From Bacillota bacterium (GTDB lineage: Bacteria; Bacillota; Dehalobacteriia; UBA4068), in contig JAUMYD010000079.1 in NCBI GenBank assembly GCA_030528765.1, positions 1-8,284 on the forward strand: a DNA stretch of 8,284 nucleotides, read 5' to 3'. The notes under the pieces were generated by a model, which worked only from the letters and a program-made list of their open reading frames with translations, was not told where the DNA came from and searched no databases. This document shows positions 1 to 5,784 of the stretch, one piece after another (the first letter of the stretch is position 1; every line of letters starts with the position of its first letter). A program made the translations under genes and the position numbers.

Positions 1-1044
1 ATCGTTGCTGCCTGGAGCATCATTTCCCGCAGTCTCACCGCGATCCGGGGAGGGGGTTTCCCCGGAGGACGGGCTTTCTGGAGAAGAACTATTATAATAG
101 GAAGAATCCTTTTCCTGCGTGGCTCCCTGCTGCAGCCCGGAAGCCACGGGAGGGGGCGCTGTATTTGTATTGGTGATGGGCTTTTGCTCCGGCTGAGGAT
201 TCAGCTGGCTTTGGCTGCCACTGCCGGAAGCGGGGACAGGGGAATAGCGGCTATCCCCATAATCCGAAGTAGGGTCATAGCTGCTCTCCCCGTAATCCGA
301 TGCGGGGTCATAGCTGAGTCCGGGATCTTTCTCCGGTGCCGCTTCCTGCTGCTGCGATGGTTTTATTTCAGCTGGGCTGTAATCTGAATCGCTGTACGGA
401 GAAACCGCCGGAGCAGAGGAGGGGGGAGCGGCGTTCTGCGGCTGCTTCTCCTCCGCCTGCTCTTCTTTATGATACTCGTAAATTTCAATTTGCACCTGCA
501 TTCGGTCGGAAAGATAGCTGCTTACTTCTGTGCGCAGCTCTGTGCCATATTTTTGGAAGGAGAGCTGATCCGGCGCATCAATGGAAAAGGATACACAGCC
601 GCCTTCAGAAAGAAATCCCAGTTCAATGGCTCGATCAATAAGCTCATCAACCACAGTGACCTTATCTTTCCCCCACCCCCGGTAGCCTTCCAGAAGCTGG
701 CATCCATCCGCATTGCTTCCCTGAAGCCGCAGCACGCTTTCCTGTTGGTTTAAGTCGATCTGTACAGCAGGGTTTATGGAGAGAAAGATAGAGGAATGAA
801 TGATTAAATGGCTCTGGTAGAAGCGGAAGCCGAAAAAGAGTAAAAGGCAAGCAGCAAGGCCGGAAAGAATCCTGATAAGTGCTTTGCTGTTCCCGGTGCT
901 GCTTTTTTCTGCTTCACGCATGAGCACTGGGGATTCCACCCTCTGCCCCACGTTATAATGAAGGTTTGCCGCCTTCAGAAAACGCCCTTCCTCGTCCAGG
1001 AGGATGGCGTAACTGCTGTGGCATTCCATGACCAGGTATTTCAT
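1..1044 (-). CDS. rsgI: RsgI-type membrane anti-sigma factor (3' end beyond window)
   Basis: This is probably the anti-sigma factor that holds SigI at the membrane and releases it on an extracellular signal. 348 residues are visible with no stop, so the C-terminus lies outside the window. Residues 1-50 are the cytoplasmic SigI-binding domain (starts MKYLVMECHSSYAILLDEEG). One membrane segment spans about 56-73. Residues 85-190 form the conserved extracellular domain, with SINPAVQIDLN at 89-99 and a SNADG motif at 110-114. Asn91-Pro92 matches the site where characterised RsgI proteins cleave themselves before intramembrane proteolysis. From about 195 onward the chain is low-complexity, rich in Pro, Ser, Gln and Tyr, with a short tandem repeat; no carbohydrate-binding or other sensor domain is seen. 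AGGAGG lies 9 bases before the ATG. The start overlaps the sigI stop (ATGA), so translation is probably coupled. Family assignment is strong; the signal sensed is unknown. Confidence 0.9.
   Translation of the reverse strand, partial: MKYLVMECHSSYAILLDEEGRFLKAANLHYNVGQRVESPVLMREAEKSSTGNSKALIRILSGLAACLLLFFGFRFYQSHLIIHSSIFLSINPAVQIDLNQQESVLRLQGSNADGCQLLEGYRGWGKDKVTVVDELIDRAIELGFLSEGGCVSFSIDAPDQLSFQKYGTELRTEVSSYLSDRMQVQIEIYEYHKEEQAEEKQPQNAAPPSSAPAVSPYSDSDYSPAEIKPSQQQEAAPEKDPGLSYDPASDYGESSYDPTSDYGDSRYSPVPASGSGSQSQLNPQPEQKPITNTNTAPPPVASGLQQGATQEKDSSYYNSSSPESPSSGETPSPDRGETAGNDAPGSND
254..319. repeat. 33-bp tandem repeat, two copies, inside rsgI
   Basis: Two adjacent 33-base units (254-286 and 287-319) match at 26 of 33 positions. 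In the rsgI frame they encode an 11-residue repeat built on SYDPxSDYG, at residues 244-252 and 255-263. A degenerate relative (SPYSDSDYSP) occurs near residues 215-224. The in-frame unit length suggests the extracellular stalk of RsgI has grown by duplication. Confidence 0.75.
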
Positions 1045-1766
1045 TTCGCGGGCCCTCCTTTCAATACTTGTTTGATATGTTCCCGCAGGATCTCATAGCC
1101 GTTTGTATGGATCAGCAGCAGCGCCAGAATATATTTCCGATGTCGCTCCAGTGTTTTTCTTTCTACACCGCTGCCGGCTGTGATTTGTGAGATGGGCAGA
1201 CGCTTTGTCCGCAGCATATCCTCCAGGATCTGCGGTTCCTGTTTTGCATATTGCAGAGCTTTGCGGCAGGCCTCCATGGTTCGCTGCTGCTTTGGGCAGT
1301 TATCGGCCACATCACTGAGGCAGATCTGGAATTCCTGCATCTGCCTGCTGAGCTCTGCGATTTCCTGCTGGGTAGCATCCCGAAGCATGCGTTTTTCACT
1401 GTGATTTTCTGAATCCGCAATGCTTTCGGAAAGTGGGCTTTCCGTTTCTTTGTTCGGGCTGTCCAGGGAAATCAGATTGCTGTGCCGCTGCTCCTTTCGG
1501 TAATAATCAATGAGCCTGCTTTTGATGAGCAAAGCTGCATATTTCAAAAAAGAGCCCCGGCTGTGGGAATAGGAGCAGATCCCTTCATGGAAGGCGATCA
1601 TGGCAATGCTCAGGGCATCATCCTGCCCCTCCACAGGTGGGCGGCGAAGAAATTTTGCAGTTTCCGCCTTGATAAAGGGCAGATAAGCCTCGATCAATCG
1701 ATCTGCTGCCCGTATATTTTCTTTTGCAGCATAGACTTGCTGGATGATGTTATTTTCTGAATGCAT
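1041..1766 (-). CDS. sigI: RNA polymerase sigma factor SigI
   Basis: This is an alternative sigma factor of the SigI family that directs RNA polymerase to a dedicated promoter set. In Bacillus the family is tied to heat and envelope stress; in cellulolytic clostridia it is tied to extracellular polysaccharide sensing. The 241-residue length is normal. Residues 49-92 carry the sigma region 2 signature (DDALSIAMIAFHEG, then GSFLKYA and KSRLIDYYRKE). The C-terminal SigI-specific DNA-binding domain covers about 140-232, with the family hallmark RKTLERHRKYI at 203-213. AGGAGGA (complement of 1777-1783) sits 10 bases before the ATG. The linker at 96-125 is Ser/Glu-rich and variable. It is the first gene of a two-gene unit with rsgI, overlapping by 4 bases, the standard arrangement for this partner pair. 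A SigI-like promoter motif upstream hints at autoregulation, but that is tentative. Which genes it controls here cannot be read from the window. Confidence 0.95.
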   Translation of the reverse strand: MHSENNIIQQVYAAKENIRAADRLIEAYLPFIKAETAKFLRRPPVEGQDDALSIAMIAFHEGICSYSHSRGSFLKYAALLIKSRLIDYYRKEQRHSNLISLDSPNKETESPLSESIADSENHSEKRMLRDATQQEIAELSRQMQEFQICLSDVADNCPKQQRTMEACRKALQYAKQEPQILEDMLRTKRLPISQITAGSGVERKTLERHRKYILALLLIHTNGYEILREHIKQVLKGGPAK

Positions 1767-2131
1767 TGCGACAGAATCCTCCTGCTAAGAGAATACGGAA
1801 CGAATTGAAAAAAACCGGGGTAGCTAAAATTGTTTGATAAAAAACATAATTATTTATTTTATCCCCGCAAGGCAGGAAATCCTTTTTGTTTCCATAAAAA
1901 AGAGCAATTCCCGGGGCTGTGCATCATAAAACACATAGCAGGGGGCGGTAAACTGCCTTAGCACCCCTGTTTCTGCACGGATAAAGCAGAAGACGAAACC
2001 CCTGCCTCTCCCGGAGTGGGCGGGAAGCGCAAAAATTTCTGCCGGATCGCAGGATCCTGCCAGGAGTCCAGTTTTTATCATGGTGATCCTGCTGGGGAGA
2101 GTCTGCCCCAAAGCCGGCTTGCATAAAAATA
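1767..2131. other. Gene-free region rich in inverted repeats
   Basis: No convincing coding sequence lies here. The sigI-proximal part (about 1805-1860) is A/T-rich and probably holds the sigI promoter. The rest contains a run of small inverted repeats: 1939-1969 (CAGGGG pairing with CCCCTG), 1971-1991 (TTCTGC/GCAGAA, 9-base loop), 2044-2057 (GGATC/GATCC, 4-base loop), 2049-2060 (perfect 12-base palindrome), 2093-2110 (TGGGG/CCCCA) and 2111-2120 (AAGCCGGCTT). This density could mean a structured RNA, a degraded repeat element, or chance in GC-rich spacer. No known riboswitch or RNA family was recognised. Confidence 0.4.
1794..1821 (-). promoter_or_regulatory. Possible SigI-type promoter of sigI-rsgI
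   Basis: Reading the minus strand toward sigI there is an ACCCC block (1821-1817), a T-rich spacer, then CGTT (1802-1799) and CGTA (1797-1794). C-rich -35 and CG-starting -10 elements are typical of SigI promoters, and these operons are often autoregulated. An A/T-rich tract lies just upstream of the ACCCC. No good sigma-A TATAAT box is seen in the same place. The match is short and the spacing is not certain, so this is a suggestion only. Confidence 0.25.
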
Positions 2132-2155
2132 GAGCGTATCTTTGCAATACGCTCC
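2124..2155 (-). terminator. Rho-independent terminator after the ygiQ-CBS operon
   Basis: On the minus strand GAGCGTAT and ATACGCTC (2154-2147 and 2139-2132) form a perfect 8-bp stem with a 7-base loop, extendable by a G-U pair. It is followed at once by the U-rich run UAUUUUUA (2131-2124). It lies about 50 bases past the CBS gene stop in the right orientation. The stem is only moderately GC-rich, so efficiency may be partial. Confidence 0.75.
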
Positions 2156-2203
2156 ATTTCGTGTTTTATGAATACCTGCCGGAGAAACAGGTCTTTTAGA
2201 GGT

Positions 2204-2626
2204 TTACTTCTTTTCCTGGTTTTTCGCCAAATGCTTAATGATATCTTTACGGGTCACAATGCCAATGAAAACCCCGGTGTCATCTATCACCGGAACGAAG
2301 TTCTGGGACATGCCCTTGCTGACCAATTGTTCCACGGTGGCAGTAACCGGAACCGGCGGATATTTTTCTTCACGAAGCAGATCACGGATGGGAATATCCT
2401 CTGTATCATGGATATCAATGCCCTCAATGCCGTGGCCACAGTGATCCAGCAGGTGCCAAAGGAAATCGCCCTCACTGATGGTTCCGATATAAAGCCCTTC
2501 GCGGCTGATTACCGGAATAGCGGTATAGCCTCGGTGTCGCATTTTTTCCAGACCCTGTCGTAAGCTGCAATCATCGTACAAAAAGGCTACATCCAATTTG
2601 GGGGTTATGAAAAAGGCAATGTTCAT
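2204..2626 (-). CDS. Small tandem CBS-domain protein
   Basis: This 140-residue protein consists almost entirely of two CBS domains (about residues 8-60 and 78-135), with motifs GYTAIPVISREGLYIGTISEGD at 33-54 and FVPVIDDTGVFIGIVTRKDI near 111-130. Paired CBS domains form a Bateman module that usually binds adenine nucleotides or related ligands and acts as a regulatory sensor. No enzyme or DNA-binding domain is attached, and no signal peptide or membrane segment is visible, so it is probably a soluble regulator acting on a partner. The ATG overlaps the ygiQ stop by 4 bases. Its ribosome site, AGGAGGTC, lies inside the end of ygiQ, so translation is likely coupled. A terminator follows, making this the last gene of the operon. 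The ligand and partner are unknown; YgiQ is the obvious candidate by position only. Confidence 0.88.
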   Translation of the reverse strand: MNIAFFITPKLDVAFLYDDCSLRQGLEKMRHRGYTAIPVISREGLYIGTISEGDFLWHLLDHCGHGIEGIDIHDTEDIPIRDLLREEKYPPVPVTATVEQLVSKGMSQNFVPVIDDTGVFIGIVTRKDIIKHLAKNQEKK

Positions 2627-4584
2627 TTCTTTCGACCTCCTCGCCCATTTTGATCCTTTTTTCTGCTCGCTTGCTTCTGTTTAAGCCCAGGCTTTTTCTG
2701 TGCCTTTGCTCCCTTTTTTTTGCACGCCTCAGGGACTGTCGGCTTTGCTTCAATGGTTCCCGCTGCTTTGTGCGGCTTCTCTTCTTTGAGCGCACGGGGG
2801 AACACCAGACACTTGGGGCCGAAGCCGATCAGATCGCTGCGGCCGGCTTTGCGCAAAGCCTCCAGCACCAGATGGTGGTTTGCCGGATCCCTGTATTGGA
2901 TAAGTGCCCGCTGCAATGCCTTCTCGTGCGGGTTGCGTGCCACATAGACAGTCCGCATGCTCCGGGGGTCCAGACCGGTATAATACATACAGGTAGAGAC
3001 GGTGGAAGGGGTTGGATAAAAATCCTGCACCTGCTCCGGGGAGCAGTGGGAATCCCGCAGATATTCTGCCAGCTCCACTGCTTCCTGCAGGGAAGAGCCG
3101 GGATGAGAGGACATCAGGTAGGGCTCCACATATTGATTCCGTCCCATTTGACGGTTGATCTCGCTATATCGTTCCAAAAAACGGCGATACACACTGTTTG
3201 CCGGTTTGCCCATGTGCTGCAGAACTACATCGGAGACATGCTCCGGTGCCACTTTCAGCTGACCGCTGATATGATGGGCACAAAGCTCCCGCAGAAAGCT
3301 TTCGTCTCTATCTGCCAGCACATAATCAAAGCGGATACCGGAGCGGACAAATACCTTCTTCACCCCGGGAAGAGAGCGCAGCTTCCGCAGCAGAGAAAGA
3401 TAATCCCGATGATCTACCCGCAGATTGCTACAGGGCTGGGGAAAAAGACACTGCTTCTCCGGGCAGGCCCCTTTACGCAGCTGCTTGTCGCAGGCGGGAA
3501 AGCGAAAATCTGCCGTGGGGCCGCCCACATCATGAATGTAGCCTTTAAAATCCGGCTGGGAAATGAGCCTTTTTGCCTCTTCGAGCAAGGATTCATGGCT
3601 GCGGGCCTGGATGATGCGCCCCTGGTGGAAGCTGAGTGCGCAGAAATTGCAGGCACCAAAGCAACCACGGCAGCTTGTCAAGCTGAACTGTACCTCCTGA
3701 ATGGCAGGGACTCCACCTGCCTCCCGGTAGCTGGGGTGATACGCATAGGTATAGGGGAGCTCATAGACCGCATCCAGCTCCTCCTGGGAAAGGGGCAGGC
3801 TGGGGGGATTCTGCACCACAAATTCTTTCTCTCCGTAAGGCTCCACCAGCCGTTTCCCGGAAAAGGGGTCTGCATTGCGGCACTGTATGCCAAAGCTGCG
3901 GGCATAGCTTATTTTATCTTCCAGCAGTTCCGGATATTCCGGAAGCAGCAGGTAGTCATAAACGCTTTCCAGGCTGTTTGTTTTATAGACGGTGCCGCTG
4001 ATGTAACTGAGCTGCTCCACGGGGAGGCCGCTGTCCAGGGCCTCGGCAATTTCCAGAATGGAGCGTTCCCCCATGCCATAGGAAAGCAGATCTGCCTGGC
4101 TGTCCAGAAGGATGGAGCGCTTTAGCTTATCAGACCAATAGTCATAGTGGGCCAATCGCCGCAGGCTGGCTTCTATACCACCGATGATGATGGGGATATT
4201 TTTATAGCTGCGGCGGATCAGATTGCAATAGACAACTGTAGCGTGATCCGGCCGTAGTCCTGTTTTTCCGCCGGGGCTATAGGCATCCTGGCGACGGCGC
4301 TTCTTGGCAACGGTATAATGGTTAACCATGGGATCCATGTTCCCGCCGCTGACCAGAAAGCCCAGACGCGGGCAGCCAAAAACATCGATCGAAGAGGCAT
4401 CCTTCCAATCCGGCTGGCTGATGATGGCCACCCGATAACCGTGGGATTCCAGCAGGCGGCTGATGATGGCCGGGCCAAAGGAGGGATGATCCACATAGGC
4501 ATCCCCGATCACATAAACAAAATCAGCCTGCTCCCAGCCACGTTCCTGCATATCCTGTTTACAAATTGGAAGAAAGTGGTTCAT
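2623..4584 (-). CDS. ygiQ: YgiQ family radical SAM protein
   Basis: This is a radical S-adenosylmethionine enzyme of the YgiQ family; its substrate has not been established as far as I know. The chosen start gives 653 residues. The N-terminal domain opens with MNHFLPICKQDMQERGWEQ and DAYVDHPSFG. The radical SAM core carries the 4Fe-4S motif CFGACNFC (Cys308, Cys312, Cys315). The C-terminal DUF3362-type region includes DFYPTPSTVSTCMYYTG and YVARNPHEKALQRAL. The last 50 or so residues form a Lys/Arg-rich tail, common in this family and perhaps nucleic-acid binding. An in-frame ATG at 4617 would add 11 residues. I prefer 4584 because family members begin at this point, GGTGAG lies just before it, and no ribosome site precedes 4617. 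It is the first gene of an operon with the CBS protein, driven by a promoter near 4650-4678. The protein is intact, with all three cluster cysteines. Confidence 0.93.
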   Translation of the reverse strand: MNHFLPICKQDMQERGWEQADFVYVIGDAYVDHPSFGPAIISRLLESHGYRVAIISQPDWKDASSIDVFGCPRLGFLVSGGNMDPMVNHYTVAKKRRRQDAYSPGGKTGLRPDHATVVYCNLIRRSYKNIPIIIGGIEASLRRLAHYDYWSDKLKRSILLDSQADLLSYGMGERSILEIAEALDSGLPVEQLSYISGTVYKTNSLESVYDYLLLPEYPELLEDKISYARSFGIQCRNADPFSGKRLVEPYGEKEFVVQNPPSLPLSQEELDAVYELPYTYAYHPSYREAGGVPAIQEVQFSLTSCRGCFGACNFCALSFHQGRIIQARSHESLLEEAKRLISQPDFKGYIHDVGGPTADFRFPACDKQLRKGACPEKQCLFPQPCSNLRVDHRDYLSLLRKLRSLPGVKKVFVRSGIRFDYVLADRDESFLRELCAHHISGQLKVAPEHVSDVVLQHMGKPANSVYRRFLERYSEINRQMGRNQYVEPYLMSSHPGSSLQEAVELAEYLRDSHCSPEQVQDFYPTPSTVSTCMYYTGLDPRSMRTVYVARNPHEKALQRALIQYRDPANHHLVLEALRKAGRSDLIGFGPKCLVFPRALKEEKPHKAAGTIEAKPTVPEACKKKGAKAQKKPGLKQKQASRKKDQNGRGGRKK

Positions 4585-4649
4585 GTTCTCACCATGTGTT
4601 TTCGAGTGAAGAATCATTGGATGGCATACGGCTTTGACTCTCTTTTGGT

Positions 4650-4678
4650 ATTATAGCATAAAACAGCCTGGTAGTCGA
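4650..4678 (-). promoter_or_regulatory. Sigma-A promoter for ygiQ-CBS operon
   Basis: On the minus strand the -35 box TCGACT (4678-4673) is separated by exactly 17 bases from a perfect TATAAT (4655-4650). A TGC immediately before it makes an extended -10. Transcription would start near 4643, leaving a leader of about 60 bases before the preferred ygiQ start and only about 25 before the alternative ATG at 4617. Confidence 0.8.
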
Positions 4679-4742
4679 ATGAATTATATGCGACAAATCC
4701 TGCAGAGAAAATTCACCTGTACTTTTGAAAACAGAAAGAGTC

Positions 4743-4771
4743 TTGAATCCCGCAGGGAAGAGAAGTATAAT
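4743..4771 (+). promoter_or_regulatory. Sigma-A promoter for ZIP transporter gene
   Basis: TTGAAT (4743-4748), a 17-base spacer and TATAAT (4766-4771) make a good vegetative promoter. Transcription would start near 4778, about 30 bases before the ATG. An 8-base palindrome CTGTACAG (4793-4800) overlaps the ribosome site AGGAG (4799-4803), but no recognised metal-regulator operator was found. The promoter faces away from the ygiQ promoter about 65 bases to its left. Confidence 0.8.
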
Positions 4772-4809
4772 ATAGATGTCATTTTATATGTTCTGTACAG
4801 GAGTATATT

Positions 4810-5667
4810 ATGGATGCGATTCTTGAAGTGCTTTTGATCACCTTTGTTTCCGGCGTTTTTGGTACGGGCCTTGGCGGTGTGCTGGGCGCCTCCTTTCGGC
4901 GGGATTCCAGCAAAACGGTGAGTCTGCTGCTGAGCTTTGCTGCCGGGGTCATGCTCAGCGTGGTCTGCTTTGCCCTCATCGGGGAAGGCATAACAGAGCT
5001 GGAATACATGGGCTCAGCTGCTGTCCTTTTGGTGATCCTTGGTGTTTTGGCTGGCTACGGCATGGTCTATCTACTGAATTTTTGGATCGACCGGAAAACC
5101 GATCATGAGGTCCCCCATATCGATGAAGCACACCCGAAAACCGCCGATAGCCTGGAGGAATTGATCCACAGCAATCATCTGGAGGTGCATGCTCAGCAGA
5201 AGGATTCCTCTTCCCAGATGTTCCTGGCAGGGATGATCATGGTCTTTGCCATTGCGCTGCACCATATGCCGGAAGGCATGGTGATCGGCGCTTCCTTTGC
5301 CACAGAGGCAAGTGCTGCTGCTTCCCGGGCCGGTCTGGGCATGGCTCTGATCATCGGTCTGCACAATATCCCGGAGGGAATGTCTGTTTCTGTACCGCTG
5401 ATCGCAGGTGGTATGAAGCGCTGGAAGGCCATTCTTCTAACGGCTCTTTCCGGCCTGCCTACGGTCATTGGCGCGCTGCTGGGCTTTTGGCTGGGTACCA
5501 TTGGCCCCATCTTCCTGGCCTTCTCTCTGAGCTTCGCCAGTGGTGCCATGCTTTATGTGGTCTTTGGTGAGCTGCTTCCCGCTGCTATCCTGATGTGGCG
5601 CTCCAAGCTGCCTGCCTTTGCTGTTCTCGTTGGCATGATGATTGGCCTGCTGATCATCTTCGCCTGA
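4810..5667 (+). CDS. ZIP family divalent metal transporter
   Basis: This is an inner-membrane transporter of the ZIP (ZupT/GufA-like) family that probably imports zinc or a related divalent metal. The 285 residues contain about eight hydrophobic segments. The paired metal-site motifs of the family are present: HHMPEG at 151-156 in the fourth segment and HNIPEG at 185-190 in the fifth. FGELLP at 252-257 lies in a later segment. The loop between segments three and four (about 94-137) is hydrophilic and carries His99, 103, 108, 120, 123 and 127, like the variable His-rich metal-binding loop of many ZIP proteins. AGGAG lies 6 bases before the ATG, with a good promoter upstream. Family and orientation motifs are clear; the exact metal cannot be read from sequence. 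It may be co-transcribed in part with the downstream UvrA-like gene through a terminator-like hairpin. Confidence 0.93.
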   Translation: MDAILEVLLITFVSGVFGTGLGGVLGASFRRDSSKTVSLLLSFAAGVMLSVVCFALIGEGITELEYMGSAAVLLVILGVLAGYGMVYLLNFWIDRKTDHEVPHIDEAHPKTADSLEELIHSNHLEVHAQQKDSSSQMFLAGMIMVFAIALHHMPEGMVIGASFATEASAAASRAGLGMALIIGLHNIPEGMSVSVPLIAGGMKRWKAILLTALSGLPTVIGALLGFWLGTIGPIFLAFSLSFASGAMLYVVFGELLPAAILMWRSKLPAFAVLVGMMIGLLIIFA

Positions 5668-5705
5668 TGGATTTTCACTGGAGGAAGATTTTTTCTCCTG
5701 GCATT

Positions 5706-5723
5706 GCTTCCCGAAAGGGAAGC
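5706..5723 (+). promoter_or_regulatory. GNRA-capped leader hairpin upstream of uvrA-like gene
   Basis: GCTTCCC and GGGAAGC form a perfect 7-bp stem closed by a GAAA tetraloop, a very stable RNA fold. It lies between the ZIP stop and the terminator-like hairpin and has no U-run of its own. Its 3' arm (5716-5724) can instead pair with the 3' arm of the next hairpin (5758-5765): 8 bp with one bulged A. It could therefore act as an anti-antiterminator. The 8-base palindrome GCAGCTGC follows at 5724-5731. The regulatory role is inference. Confidence 0.5.
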
Positions 5724-5741
5724 GCAGCTGCAAAATATTTC

Positions 5742-5773
5742 AGGGAGCGGATTTTCCCGCTCCCTCTTTGTTT
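5742..5773 (+). terminator. Terminator or attenuator hairpin before uvrA-like gene
   Basis: AGGGAGCGG and CCGCTCCCT (5742-5750 and 5757-5765) form a perfect 9-bp GC-rich stem with a 6-base loop, followed by CTTTGTTT, a U-rich but interrupted tail. It could simply end the ZIP transcript. However, the ribosome site of the next gene starts at 5774 and I see no promoter between hairpin and gene, so transcripts of that gene must read through it. That makes it an intercistronic partial terminator or a regulated attenuator. Confidence 0.65.
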
Positions 5774-5784
5774 GGGAGGTTTAT

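Noticed and set aside
254..319. Tandem repeat as a CRISPR or mobile-element signature
   Set aside because: Only two adjacent in-frame copies with no spacers; it encodes a protein repeat. No transposase, integrase or terminal repeats are seen anywhere in the window.
1854..2157. Two overlapping minus-strand frames (97 and 77 codons) in the gene-free region
   Set aside because: Both begin in or beside the terminator hairpin, lack good ribosome sites and resemble nothing; the region is better explained as spacer with inverted repeats.
2650..4125. Long open frame of 491 codons on the plus strand opposite ygiQ
   Set aside because: Antisense shadow of a clearly conserved gene; the translation is rich in Cys, Leu and His with no recognisable domain, and there is no ribosome site or promoter.
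5704..5784. TTG start giving a 27-residue N-terminal extension of the UvrA-like protein
   Set aside because: No ribosome site at proper spacing, it runs through both hairpins, and UvrA-family proteins begin at about the ATG at 5785.
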